This document shows positions 29,963 through 37,922 of a DNA stretch of 64,000 bases, piece after piece. Source of the stretch: Novosphingobium sp. SG707 (GTDB taxonomy: Bacteria > Pseudomonadota > Alphaproteobacteria > Sphingomonadales > Sphingomonadaceae); NCBI RefSeq assembly GCF_012275515.1, contig NZ_JAAZQL010000004.1:248001-312000 (forward strand), written 5' to 3'. Both the position numbers and the translations under genes were made by a program. The notes beneath the pieces were generated by a model, which was given only the letters and a program-made list of their open reading frames with translations, was not told the origin of the DNA and did not search any database. Numbering within the stretch: the stretch's first letter is position 1; each line of letters begins with the position of its first letter.

Positions 29963-31282
29963 CTAGCCCATCTTAGGATAGCTGAACGGTTCCCGGTCAA
30001 TCCGGATTAACTCAGATACGCCTAGCAATCCCATTTTTCGCTCTTCAATCGCAGCGTTGCGAACATCCCGATAAAAGCCGAGAAAATGCGTGATTTTTGC
30101 GTTGATCTTTGCGTCCACGTTCTTCCAGATTTGATCGTCATTACAGAACCAGTAGTGCTTTCCCCAACCATCAATCATACCGTCCAGCTTCTTAAGCGTA
30201 CCAAGCAGTGTGTGCGGGCGCTTGTCGTGCTTTCCGTCCTTCATCAAATTAAGTGACTTCTGACCTTCAACGAAAAGCGCGTCGATGGAGGCGAGAAACT
30301 TCTTCTGCGCTTTTTTCGCCGGCCGCACGGCGCCTGGGCAGAAATTAATTCCGAGGAAGTCAAATCCGTCGCTGATTGAAGCCGCGCCGGATGACGTTTT
30401 GTCAGGCGATAGTGTCATCCCAAGCTCACCGAGAAGCGCGTCGGCCTTTTTCAACCGGGCATTTGCAGCTTTTGCATTTGGTGCGAGAATTATGATGTCA
30501 TCAATGTAGCGGATGCATCGGCAATCACCAGCGTTCATTTCTGCATCGAATTTGGCGAGCACAATATTACCGAGAAGTGGTGAGAGCGAATTACCCTGCG
30601 CCACCCCGATATCTTCAATTGGCCAATCCGCTCTATACTTACGAAGGCTATCGAGATTTTCAAGTTCAACGCGGATTGCTTCAGAAAAGAACGCGGTGAA
30701 TTCGGTGTCACCTGTTACATCTGCGATGATCTTTGTCACTGCTGGTTTCGGTATTTTCGTGAAGAATGCCTGAATGTCGCCGCACGCAACATAGCGCGCG
30801 CCGCCTTCAATTGTGTCGAGAATGGCCTTCACGGCGGCAGGGACCGCTGACATTCGTTCCGCTCGCGGGATTTTATCACCGGTCGGCGTTGTCTTGGACT
30901 TCTCCGACCGAATGCCTCCAAAGCTATATTCGGTTTTCACAAAGGGTTTGAGCGCAGGAATTTCCACGAGGACATTCAAAATGGCACGTTGAACGATTCG
31001 GCTTTCAACGGAGGCAAGAACGAGTGGACGGACCTTGCCGGTCTTTTTTCCCTTTGCGTCCAGCTTCGGAATTGGGATTCCCTTGGCGGGCGGAAACTTG
31101 AATTTTCCAGACGATAATCGACGTTGAAGTGATCGAAGGTTTCCGGCTGCGTCTTCCTGATATTTTGCTATATCTGCACGCACATCATCCGATTTGGACG
31201 AGCGTCCGTTTTCTTGGATTGTGCGCCAAGCACTCTCCAAGTTTCTCGATGCCCGTACCCGTTGCAATAATGTCTGTTTCAC
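29963..31282 (-). CDS. Stand-alone reverse transcriptase of uncertain class
   Basis: 439 aa. RT motifs in order: KVRPLVLASVESRIVQRA (83-100, fingers), D169 in GDIQAFF (motif A), QGNSLSP (229-235), catalytic YIDD (259-262), DKT (294-296), FLGINF (309-314). A C-terminal thumb-like segment with GWGKHYWF follows. There is no HNH/En domain, and the protein is too short for a typical group II maturase. QGxxxSP resembles group II-like RTs rather than diversity-generating ones. The GTG start overlaps the stop of the small upstream frame (GTGA). Lower GC than flanks suggests transfer. It could be a defence-associated (DRT/UG or Abi-like) enzyme; this is inference. Confidence 0.88.
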   Translation of the reverse strand: MKQTLLQRVRASRNLESAWRTIQENGRSSKSDDVRADIAKYQEDAAGNLRSLQRRLSSGKFKFPPAKGIPIPKLDAKGKKTGKVRPLVLASVESRIVQRAILNVLVEIPALKPFVKTEYSFGGIRSEKSKTTPTGDKIPRAERMSAVPAAVKAILDTIEGGARYVACGDIQAFFTKIPKPAVTKIIADVTGDTEFTAFFSEAIRVELENLDSLRKYRADWPIEDIGVAQGNSLSPLLGNIVLAKFDAEMNAGDCRCIRYIDDIIILAPNAKAANARLKKADALLGELGMTLSPDKTSSGAASISDGFDFLGINFCPGAVRPAKKAQKKFLASIDALFVEGQKSLNLMKDGKHDKRPHTLLGTLKKLDGMIDGWGKHYWFCNDDQIWKNVDAKINAKITHFLGFYRDVRNAAIEERKMGLLGVSELIRIDREPFSYPKMG

Positions 31283-31530
31283 GTCTTTGGGGTTCTGTCA
31301 GTGCGCCTAACCCGCCCGACGGGAGTGCTGACCTCCGCGACGGAGCCTTTCGGTCCTTGCCGCGCAATCGAGGTTTCGACTTTCGCCTCCGCCTCGCCGT
31401 AGATGCGTCCCTCGGTCCCGACGGTATGACCGCCTGCCGCGAAACCCACTAGAGCCAGTCCGATCAAGAGAAGCGGGCCGAAGCCGCGCCGCGCGAGAAC
31501 GGTCAATGCCGAGTTGGCACGTTTTTGCAT
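31279..31530 (-). CDS. Small membrane-anchored frame coupled to the reverse transcriptase
   Basis: 83 aa: an N-terminal hydrophobic helix (GFGPLLLIGLALVGFAAGG), then HTVGTEGRIYGEAEAKVETS and a tail PVGRVRRTDRTPKT. Residues ~27-70 are encoded by direct-repeat copy 1. Its stop overlaps the RT start. A GGGAGGAG sequence lies upstream but about 22 bases from the ATG, so translation is uncertain. It may instead be part of a non-coding template RNA whose sequence derives from a former gene. Confidence 0.35.
   Translation of the reverse strand: MQKRANSALTVLARRGFGPLLLIGLALVGFAAGGHTVGTEGRIYGEAEAKVETSIARQGPKGSVAEVSTPVGRVRRTDRTPKT
31325..31457 (-). repeat. 133-bp direct repeat, copy 1 (RT-proximal)
   Basis: Identical in all 133 positions to 31704-31836, by direct reading. 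On the minus strand it starts TGGCTCTAGTGGG and ends GGAGGTCAGCAC. The copies are 379 bp apart start to start. It ends 42 bases before the RT start codon. Confidence 0.97.
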
Positions 31531-31703
31531 GTGTTTGGCACGTTTAGAAACTCCTCCCGGAGGCTAACCTTTTTGGGTCGCCTGTAAAGCGAATTCCGCA
31601 CGCGCCGCCCGCCCACCTCCCCGTGAAAATAATGCCATTAGCCGCCTGACAGTCACCCCGAATGGTAAAGGTTACGGCTATTGATACTTTCGCGGACAGG
31701 TGG

Positions 31704-31836
31704 GTGCTGACCTCCGCGACGGAGCCTTTCGGTCCTTGCCGCGCAATCGAGGTTTCGACTTTCGCCTCCGCCTCGCCGTAGATGCGTCCCTCGGTCCCGA
31801 CGGTATGACCGCCTGCCGCGAAACCCACTAGAGCCA
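31704..31836 (-). repeat. 133-bp direct repeat, copy 2 (promoter-proximal)
   Basis: Identical to 31325-31457. In the RT transcription direction it begins within about 2 bases of the start site predicted from the promoter at 31845-31874. The mRNA would therefore read repeat - 246 nt - repeat - 42 nt - RT. Downstream of this copy the frame continues HLSAKVSIAVTFTIRGDCQA to a stop at 31544, as if it were the C-terminal part of a former gene. Confidence 0.97.
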
Positions 31837-31844
31837 ACAAGAAC

Positions 31845-31874
31845 ATGTTAGCAACGTAGGTTTTGGGAAGTCAA
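31845..31874 (-). promoter_or_regulatory. Putative promoter of the RT unit
   Basis: Minus strand: TTGACT (31874-31869), 18 bp, TAACAT (31850-31845). The expected start is near 31838, at the edge of direct-repeat copy 2. The ATG at 31846 that would open a frame through copy 2 lies inside the -10 box, so that frame is probably not translated from it. Confidence 0.6.
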
Positions 31875-32140
31875 GGCAATTAAGGGCTTTTCCACCACTC
31901 GGCCTTGCTGCTCCCCCCATAACGGGATTGCAAAGGGCCCCCGCCCTTTGCCCGCCGGAGGCACACTTAATCCCTTAAAAGCCAAAATCGCGCAGCGATC
32001 CCTTCCCGCCCTCGCCTACCCCGCGCCACACCGCGATGTTCCCATAACGTTCTTTCCTACACCCCCTGCCCTTTGTTAGACCGCTCTTCCCCTTTGCTTG
32101 TCGGCGGGGATGGGTTGGGCTTGGTGGATGGAGGTTGGCG

Positions 32141-33127
32141 ATGGGTAAGGCGGAGGGGCGCGGGGCAGAGGCGCGCGGGGCGGTGCGTTGCGACAGTGTG
32201 CGGCCCGGCAGGCGGACCAGTCGGGTGGCGTTTCGGGGGGAGGCGTTGATGGAGGGTGATCCTTTGCTGGGGTTTGCGCCTTATATTCACAAGCAGCCGC
32301 GGAGCAATTCGATCACGCCGGATCGGCAGCGGGCGTTTATTGCGGCCTTGGCGGCGAGCGGGATTGTGACGCAGGCGGCGCGGGTGATCGGGGCGAGTCT
32401 GGAGGCTTTGTACAAGATCCGCAATGCGCCGGGGGCGGAAGGTTTTGCCGCCGCGTGGGAGGAGGCGGTGGATCGCGGCATGGCGAGGTTGGAGGATTGC
32501 GCGCTGGAGCGGGCGATTGCGGGCGAGGAGCGGTTTATCGTCCGGCATGGCGAGGTAGTGGCCAGTTGGCGGCGGTATGACACGCCTTTGCTGATGTTTC
32601 TTTTGCGCAATCGGCGGCGGGATCGGTATGACGCCTATGGCGCGCGCGGGGGCGAGCGGCCGTTGAGCGCGGCGGAGGAGCGGGCGCGGGCCATCGAGGA
32701 GGAGCGCGAGGCCGAGGAGATCCTTGAGAGCATCAACATGAAGCTGGAGCGGATGCGCGAGCGCTGGATCGCGGCGCAGGCGGCGCCATGCGATGAGGAT
32801 GCGCAAGGGGAGGATATGGGCGAGGCGGAGGCGGCGCAGGAGGATGCGGCGCCCGCCGATGAAGCGGGGGAGGCTGTCGAGGAGGCGGGCGCCGGGGCGA
32901 TGGATCGGGCGGGCATTCGCCATTTGCCCGACTTGCTGCGCGAGGGGGACGAGGCGTTGGGGCTGGCGCGGTATCACCGCTATGCGCGCGAGGAGGCGCG
33001 GTTGATGCGCGTGCGGCGGCCCCCGCCCTTTACGCTGGACGAGGAGGTGGCCCGCCGTTTGGGGGATGCTATGGACGATGGCCGGATCGGGCCGAGGGCG
33101 CGCGGCGAAGTGCCCGGTTCGGGATAG
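32141..33127 (+). CDS. Helix-turn-helix protein of unknown role (terminase-small-subunit-like fold)
   Basis: 328 aa from ATG 32141 (GGAGG 8 bases upstream); ATG 32249 (MEGDPLLGFAPYIH, preceded by GGGGGAGG) is an equally good start. Residues ~60-110 (TPDRQRAFIAALAASGIVTQAARVIGASLEALYKIR) form an HTH like those of phage terminase small subunits and related chromosomal proteins. A domain with ERAIAGEERFIVRHGEVVASWRRYDTPLLMFLLRNRRRDRY follows, then a long charged, probably coiled-coil Glu/Ala-rich tail. No phage genes are adjacent. Probably DNA-binding; target unknown. Confidence 0.7.
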   Translation: MGKAEGRGAEARGAVRCDSVRPGRRTSRVAFRGEALMEGDPLLGFAPYIHKQPRSNSITPDRQRAFIAALAASGIVTQAARVIGASLEALYKIRNAPGAEGFAAAWEEAVDRGMARLEDCALERAIAGEERFIVRHGEVVASWRRYDTPLLMFLLRNRRRDRYDAYGARGGERPLSAAEERARAIEEEREAEEILESINMKLERMRERWIAAQAAPCDEDAQGEDMGEAEAAQEDAAPADEAGEAVEEAGAGAMDRAGIRHLPDLLREGDEALGLARYHRYAREEARLMRVRRPPPFTLDEEVARRLGDAMDDGRIGPRARGEVPGSG

Positions 33128-33147
33128 GCCTGCCGGGCCGGTTGGCT

Positions 33148-33903
33148 CTATGGGGCGGTGCCGGGCGTGGTGCCGGTCGGGGTGGGTGCGGGCTGCGGGC
33201 GGTCCCAGATCAGCGGCCAGATGGCGGCCTGCCACAGGTTTTCGGGTCGGCGCTCCATGCCGGTGGGCGGATAGCCGTCGGGGCGTCGGTAGGTGCCGCA
33301 GATGACATCGAAAATGGGAAAGATCGCGGCGAAATTGGTGTCATAATGTTCGGGCAGGCGCGAATGGTGGCGGCGGTGATAGGCCGGGCTGTTGAGCAGC
33401 CAGGACCAGCGGCCAAAGTCGATCCGCGCATCAAGGTGGGCAAACAGGTTCCACAGGGAAGCCATGCCATAGGCAAAGGCGATGGCGGGCGTGGGCGAAA
33501 TGATCATCAGCACCACCGACCAGACCGTCACCTGTTTGATCAATTGGTCGCCCCAGAAATGGCGCTGGGTGGTCAGGACCGCCATTTCGGGGTCGGAATG
33601 GTGCAGCGAATGCATGGCCCAGAGGAAGGGAATGCGGTGCTGGGCCAGATGAAAGACAAATTCGGCCAGATCCTTGAGCAGCAGAAAAAGGATGAAGCCC
33701 AGCCAGAAAGGCAGGTGTGCGCCCTCGATCAGCGCCGAGCCGACCCAGCCGCGCAGCAGGGGCAGGATGGCCAGCGCCACGGTCAATTGCAGCGCCCAGA
33801 TCTGAAGATTGCGCCACCAGTCGGTGCGCGGCCCTGCCCGCTCGACCAGCAGCAGGGCGGCGATCACCAGAAATTCCGGCACGAAACTGAGCAGCAGGGT
33901 CAT
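33148..33903 (-). CDS. Fatty acid hydroxylase/sterol desaturase family membrane protein
   Basis: 251 aa. Three to four hydrophobic segments and the di-iron histidine clusters of the family: HLAQHR (HxxxH), HSLHHSD (HxxHH) and YHRRHHSR (HxxHH), plus HLDARIDFG. Members hydroxylate or desaturate acyl chains, sterols or carotenoids at the membrane; the substrate here is unknown. The start is ATG at 33903. It converges with the HTH gene and diverges from the TauE/SafE permease. Confidence 0.88.
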   Translation of the reverse strand: MTLLLSFVPEFLVIAALLLVERAGPRTDWWRNLQIWALQLTVALAILPLLRGWVGSALIEGAHLPFWLGFILFLLLKDLAEFVFHLAQHRIPFLWAMHSLHHSDPEMAVLTTQRHFWGDQLIKQVTVWSVVLMIISPTPAIAFAYGMASLWNLFAHLDARIDFGRWSWLLNSPAYHRRHHSRLPEHYDTNFAAIFPIFDVICGTYRRPDGYPPTGMERRPENLWQAAIWPLIWDRPQPAPTPTGTTPGTAP

Positions 33904-34023
33904 AGCGGCTGTCTAGCGGCGTGGCGGTTAAGATGGTGTTGAAAGGTGGCTGGATTTGACGGGCGGGTGCCTCTATCGCTCTGATGCGATTATCGGTTTC
34001 CCCCCGGATGAAAGGTTGCCCCC

Positions 34024-34773
34024 ATGCTCGACACACCGATGGCGATTGTCTGCGCGGTGCTGGCCGTGGTGGTGTCGGGCATGGCCAAGGGGGGCTTTGC
34101 GGGCCTGGGAGGGCTGGCGATGCCGATCATGGTGCTGGCCAATGCGCCGGTGGAGAGCGCGGCGGTGATGCTGCCCATCCTGATCGTGCAGGATGCGGTC
34201 AGCGTGTGGTCGTTCCGGCGGCATTGGTCAGGGGCGGTGCTGAAGGTGATGATGCCGGGGATGACGCTGGGCGTGGCGCTGGGCTGGCTGTTTTCGCGCA
34301 GCGTCAGCGAGAAGGCGGTGCTGCTGGCGGTGGGGGTGGTGTCGTTGTTGTTCGGGGTGCAGCGCATGTGGAACGAGCGCGGCGGAAGGACCGCCCTGCC
34401 CTCCAATTCGCCGGGCTGGGTGGGCGTGCTGTTTGGCACATTTTCCGGTTTTGTCAGCCATATCGCCCACGCAGGCGCGCCGCCGTTTCAGATGTATGTG
34501 CTGCCCAAAAGACTGGAGCGCGATGTACTGGTGGGCACGACCGCCATCGCCTTTGCCTATATGAACTGGATCAAGGTGCCCGCATATATGGCGCTTGGAC
34601 AGTTTACGCGGGCCAATCTGGTGCATTCGGCGGTGCTGATGCCGCTGGCGCTGCTCAGCACATGGGCGGGGGTCTGGGTGGTGCGGCGGGTGGATGCGGC
34701 GCGGTTCTATCGGATCATCTATGCGATGATGATCGTGGTGGGTCTCAAACTGATGTGGGACGGGATTGGCTGA
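34024..34773 (+). CDS. TauE/SafE family permease
   Basis: 249 aa with about 7-8 hydrophobic helices. The N-terminal VVVSGMAKGGFAGLGGLAMPIMVLA carries the family's small-residue repeat, and the C-terminal half repeats it (GTFSGFVSHIAHAGAPPFQMYVLPK). Family members export sulfite, sulfoacetate or other organic anions across the inner membrane. No sulfur-metabolism gene is adjacent, so the substrate is open. The stop is one base from the converging RNase H-like gene. Confidence 0.88.
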   Translation: MLDTPMAIVCAVLAVVVSGMAKGGFAGLGGLAMPIMVLANAPVESAAVMLPILIVQDAVSVWSFRRHWSGAVLKVMMPGMTLGVALGWLFSRSVSEKAVLLAVGVVSLLFGVQRMWNERGGRTALPSNSPGWVGVLFGTFSGFVSHIAHAGAPPFQMYVLPKRLERDVLVGTTAIAFAYMNWIKVPAYMALGQFTRANLVHSAVLMPLALLSTWAGVWVVRRVDAARFYRIIYAMMIVVGLKLMWDGIG

Positions 34774-34774
34774 A

Positions 34775-35155
34775 TCATCGAGGATGCCGTGAGGCCAGCG
34801 CGATGCCGGCAAGGTTCTGCTGACGCTTGATCCAGCGGATGCGGGCCGGGCGGCGGTCCTGCACCAGGGCGGCGAAGGTGGCGGCATGGCCCTGCTCGCC
34901 CGCGCTGTTGCGCATCGCCCGGTTGGCGTGATCCACCACTTCCAGCGCATCGCCGATCAGCTCGACATGCTCCAGCCCCAGCGCCTGCGACAGTTTCACC
35001 GCCTCGATCAGCGCCAGCCATTCGGCATCCTGATTGTTGCCATGGCCAAGGTCGAACCAGTGGACCTCGCCCTTGATAACCACGGCCGCTTCGATAGGGC
35101 CGGGGTTGGGGCGGCAGCCGCCGTCGAAGAAGATCTTTATGCGGGGGTGGGTCAA
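34775..35155 (-). CDS. RNase H-like protein with altered fourth carboxylate
   Basis: 126 aa, short for RNase HI (~150). Core motifs are FDGGCRPNPGP (D11), DAEWLALIEAV (E45) and LIGDALEVV (D69), equivalent to the first three catalytic carboxylates. The C-terminal ADxLA that supplies the fourth Asp reads AGIALASRHPR, so this residue is absent. It may still cleave RNA-DNA hybrids weakly, or bind only. It is immediately upstream of bracket arm 35161. The main cellular RNase HI is presumably elsewhere. Confidence 0.8.
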   Translation of the reverse strand: MTHPRIKIFFDGGCRPNPGPIEAAVVIKGEVHWFDLGHGNNQDAEWLALIEAVKLSQALGLEHVELIGDALEVVDHANRAMRNSAGEQGHAATFAALVQDRRPARIRWIKRQQNLAGIALASRHPR

Positions 35156-35160
35156 ATTTT

Positions 35161-35341
35161 GCCTCCGGCGGGCAAAGGGGCTCGTCCCTTTGCAATCCCG
35201 TTAATGGGGTAGTGTATGCTTGGCAATATCGCGCTAAAAGGCGCCGCAGGCTTTAAAACTATAAGCCCCGCCTCGCCTGTCTAGCGCAACAAAGACAATA
35301 ATGGGATTGCAAAGGGCCCCCGCCCTTTGCCCGCCGGAGGC
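35161..35341. mobile_element. Bracketed islet 2, empty form
   Basis: 181 bp. The left arm 35161-35203 (plus) has tail TTAATGGGGTAGTG (type 1). The right arm 35284-35341 is inverted, with tail ATTATTGTCTTTGTTGCGC (type 2). Only about 80 bp lie between, with no gene. The interior shares GCCTGCGGCGCC with the sequence just inside the left arm of islet 1. This looks like the basic non-autonomous element without cargo. Confidence 0.75.
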
Positions 35342-35351
35342 AAAAATCCCT

Positions 35352-36308
35352 CTACCGCAAAACCACCACCTCCACCTCAGGCAACACCCCCGCCCCCGGT
35401 TGAACCGCCCAGTCGCGATGGGTCAGGATCGAGCCATCCCCCCGCCACGCCGCCACGCGGGCCGGATCGACCGAGGCATAGACCCACTGTGCCGCCCCCT
35501 CCTCGCCCAGCGCCAGCACGCCATCGGCGGGCATATCGGCCCCGGCCGCAGGCTTGGCATCGGGCGGACCATACAGCCCCGCCGCGCCCCGGTTGACATC
35601 GACCGCAGGCGACCATGGCGCATCCCCCACCGTGGGCGATTGCAGGACAAAGCACTGGTTTTCCAGCGCACGCGCCTGCGCGCCGATGCGCACCCGCCAA
35701 TAGCCATGCAAACTGTCGGTGCAGGAAGGGGCCAGAATAATGTCCGCCCCGGCCTGCGCCAGCGCGCGGGTGAGCAACGGAAATTCACTGTCATAGCAGA
35801 TGGTGATGCCGATCCGCCCCAGCGCCGTGTCAAACAGGCGCAGCCCGCCGCCGATCGCACCGGCGGGGGAAACGCCCCATTGCTCGGCCTCAAAGCGGGT
35901 CATCATGATCTTGTCCTGATGGCTCATCGCGCCCGAGGGAGCGAAAAAGCGCGCCCGGTTGACGTAATGATCCCCCACCCTGCAGGGCGCGCTGGCCGCC
36001 AGAATATAGACGCCATGCGCCCGCGCCAGTTCGCCATGCAGCGCATCCACACGAGGCAGCAGGTCCGAGACCGCGCCAAGGCTGGCATCAAGATCCGACT
36101 TGCCCTTACGGTCCAGCGCCGCCAACTCCATCGCGCCATATTCGGGAAAGACCAGCAAAGCCGCGCCCCTTCCCGCCGCCCCCTGCCCCGCCGCCTCACC
36201 CACCCAGCACCGCAACTTGGCCTCATAGGCAGCCCAATCGGACAGTTCATCAATCGGATATTGCGCGATTGCCGCCAAAAAGGGGGCGGCCGGAAAGGAA
36301 GCAGTCAT
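35352..36308 (-). CDS. Carbon-nitrogen hydrolase (nitrilase superfamily)
   Basis: 318 aa. The catalytic triad is visible: Glu in FPEYGAMELAAL, Lys in MSHQDKIMMTRFE, Cys in GITICYDSEFPLL. The family hydrolyses nitriles, amides, carbamoyl groups or N-acyl amino acids; the branch cannot be set from sequence alone. Cytoplasmic, no signal peptide. The start is ATG at 36308. The 3' end lies 10 bp from bracket arm 35284-35341, so the islet inserted close behind it. Confidence 0.88.
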   Translation of the reverse strand: MTASFPAAPFLAAIAQYPIDELSDWAAYEAKLRCWVGEAAGQGAAGRGAALLVFPEYGAMELAALDRKGKSDLDASLGAVSDLLPRVDALHGELARAHGVYILAASAPCRVGDHYVNRARFFAPSGAMSHQDKIMMTRFEAEQWGVSPAGAIGGGLRLFDTALGRIGITICYDSEFPLLTRALAQAGADIILAPSCTDSLHGYWRVRIGAQARALENQCFVLQSPTVGDAPWSPAVDVNRGAAGLYGPPDAKPAAGADMPADGVLALGEEGAAQWVYASVDPARVAAWRGDGSILTHRDWAVQPGAGVLPEVEVVVLR

Positions 36309-36573
36309 AGCCCGAATGTGCGAAGCCGCGCATCAGGCGGCAAGCAAGAAAAACTTGGGCGGGGATTGAGGGGCAGGAGTGCAGGTGCCTCCGGCGGGCA
36401 AAGGGACTTGTCCCTTTGCAATCCCGTTATGGGGTGGTGTGGGGTTGGCAACTTGGGCCGCGTGGACACATTCGGTCCTGAATAAAGCGTCCGGTACTAC
36501 AGGGTATGAAAGGCTGCCAAGATGGCTGAAATGTTAGGGGGAGCGGGCGTAATTTTTCAGGCTACAAATGCGG

Positions 36574-37092
36574 TCAAATCGCATCGATAAATTTCTCGGT
36601 GAGAGATTGTATCGGTTCAGCCCGCATCAGTTCACAATCCCAAAATACGAGAGAATTTGGCTCCCTGTTCGGATATTCTACGCGACAAGTGGCCGTTAGA
36701 TCATAAACAACCGAAGTATCGTTCACGTAAGATTCTTCTGAATTTAGCCATGGATCTAGTGATCGTCTCATCATAATACGGTCAGCGTTAGCATTCTTGA
36801 TGAAGCTACCTATCCTGACGTTCAGAAATGCAAACGGGTTGCCTGATCGCTTCAGATGACAATTTTCCGAGATCGGAAAGATCGCGATATGCTCCAGCCC
36901 CATTGATGTTATGATTGCTTTGCTTGCGAGCGAAACACGACCATTTTTATTAGACCCCCAACACGATAGGTCCTGTGTGTAAGCGCCCAACGAGACGACG
37001 CGACTTTTGTTTTCAGCGGGTTGATCCTGCCTAGAACAGGCTAGCAATGCAACTACGGCGATGATTACCAGAACTTGCTTGAAGAACAACAT
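36574..37092 (-). CDS. Orphan lipoprotein of unknown function
   Basis: 172 aa from ATG 37092. The lipoprotein signal is MLFFKQVLVIIAVVALLACSRQ, with lipobox LLAC, so it is anchored at residue ~19 by its cysteine. The mature part has paired cysteines (DLSCWGSNKN; ENCHLKR; ATCRVEY; FWDCEL) and no recognised domain. No convincing ribosome-binding site; an upstream in-frame start (37149) runs into repeat sequence and is less likely. The GC content is low. Lies between the left (36533) and right (37117) motifs of cargo unit 1. Confidence 0.65.
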   Translation of the reverse strand: MLFFKQVLVIIAVVALLACSRQDQPAENKSRVVSLGAYTQDLSCWGSNKNGRVSLASKAIITSMGLEHIAIFPISENCHLKRSGNPFAFLNVRIGSFIKNANADRIMMRRSLDPWLNSEESYVNDTSVVYDLTATCRVEYPNREPNSLVFWDCELMRAEPIQSLTEKFIDAI

Positions 37093-37261
37093 AACCGCAA
37101 CATATCGAATGGAGCAATGTCCGCAATGACGTCGGCACCGGAAAGGCATTTTTCCTGCCTAAGGGGCCGATAGCTGCCCTCCGCGACAAATCTAACCCAC
37201 TGGCAGCTATGCCTTATGCCTCCGAGATAGGTCACGGGCGGAAAAGTTAGGGGGAGTGGAC

Positions 37262-37513
37262 CTAACGGCGCGAGGGCGAATGGCGTTCGCAAAGCCACAT
37301 CAAGAAGGCCCATGCCAAAAACAATGGGGCGAAACCGAAGTCACCGAACCGCTTTGACAAAAAAATACATAGGGGCGCCACAGTTGCAATCACTGCGGCG
37401 GGATAAACGACTCCTTTCCAGTGCGCTGGCATGTAGCTCCACATCAGCCGTGCGAACCAGATTTCTCGTCCCGCATCATTGAACATGCGGGGCGCCGTTG
37501 AACCTGTAGCCAT
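37262..37513 (-). CDS. Small two-helix membrane protein, orphan
   Basis: 83 aa. Two likely transmembrane segments (VVYPAAVIATVAPLCIFL and FGFAPLFLAWAFLMWL) with a short basic C-terminus. The ATG at 37513 has no clear ribosome-binding site; ATG nine codons later (MFNDAGREIW) is possible. The stop abuts the left motif of cargo unit 2. No family was recognised. Confidence 0.45.
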   Translation of the reverse strand: MATGSTAPRMFNDAGREIWFARLMWSYMPAHWKGVVYPAAVIATVAPLCIFLSKRFGDFGFAPLFLAWAFLMWLCERHSPSRR

Positions 37514-37922
37514 TCAGGTTCGTCGTTCCTATGTGGAGGCAGTTTCATGAGATCATTTTGAACGACCCGCGCTATGTCCGCAACAGCGCCTTGCCCCGAA
37601 AGGCGGGTTTGCATCTGAAATGGCGAAAAAGTCGACATCGCTCTCTGGCTGCGGTTTGTCCACTCGCCCTTGCGTTGAAAAACTGTGGTTTTGCAAAGCC
37701 TGCGCGGCGGCGAAATAGAGCAATGGAGCGCCGCAGACTTTCCAACCATCGTCCATCAACGCCAAGTCACCGTTCGGGCGCAACAAAACAGTAACGGGAT
37801 TGCAAAGGGATAAGTCCCTTTGCCCGCCGGAGGCCATCCTATATTACTTCCCCATACCCCATCCATCTTGACGCCCCACAGTATCAATGAGACGCTTTCC
37901 CGCAAAACACAGGGGGAATACG

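Larger units (their letters stand above)
29310..31962. mobile_element. Bracketed islet 1, carrying a reverse transcriptase
   Basis: The left arm 29310-29368 (plus) begins GCCTCCGGCGGGCAAAGGG, has the GCAAAGGG / CCCTTTGC hairpin and ends ...TACTGTCCGCGTTGCGCC (type-2 tail). The right arm 31921-31962 is the inverted copy with a type-1 tail (GTTATGGGGG). Both tails point inward, like terminal inverted repeats. Cargo: a small secreted protein, the reverse transcriptase and its repeat-bearing leader. RT cargo GC is visibly lower than the flanks. No clear target duplication was found. Known IS terminal repeats were not recognised, and no transposase is inside. Confidence 0.6.
36387..37834. mobile_element. 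Bracketed islet 3, two small orphan genes
   Basis: The left arm 36387-36430 (plus) has tail GTTATGGGGTGGTG (type 1). The right arm 37778-37834 is inverted, with tail GTTACTGTTTTGTTGCGCC (type 2). Inside are two cargo units, each with a left motif GTTAGGGGGAGyGG (36533-36550; 37245-37261) and a right motif ATGTCCGCAA...C(C)GAAAGG (37117; 37574). The units hold a lipoprotein gene and a small membrane-protein gene. GC is lower than in the flanking core genes. Confidence 0.65.

Noticed and set aside
31544..31846. 100-codon minus-strand frame through repeat copy 2
   Set aside because: Its ATG overlaps the predicted -10 box and there is no ribosome-binding site; treated as leader RNA or gene relic.
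29963..31874. Diversity-generating retroelement
   Set aside because: Repeat length (133 bp) fits a TR/VR pair, but the copies are identical with no adenine substitutions, both lie in the leader, no accessory Avd gene or C-type-lectin target is present, and the RT has QGNSLSP in place of the DGR-type motif.
29900..31900. Group II intron
   Set aside because: The RT is too short for the usual maturase-endonuclease arrangement, and no domain V-like hairpin was seen after its stop. A divergent group II-like RT remains possible.
32057..33235. 392-codon minus-strand frame
   Set aside because: Pro/Arg/His-rich antisense reading of the HTH gene, which has good start sites and a plausible domain on the plus strand.
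37553..37837. 94-codon minus-strand frame starting MASGGQRDLSLCNP
   Set aside because: Its first codons are bracket-arm sequence, and the same peptide start recurs wherever the arm occurs.
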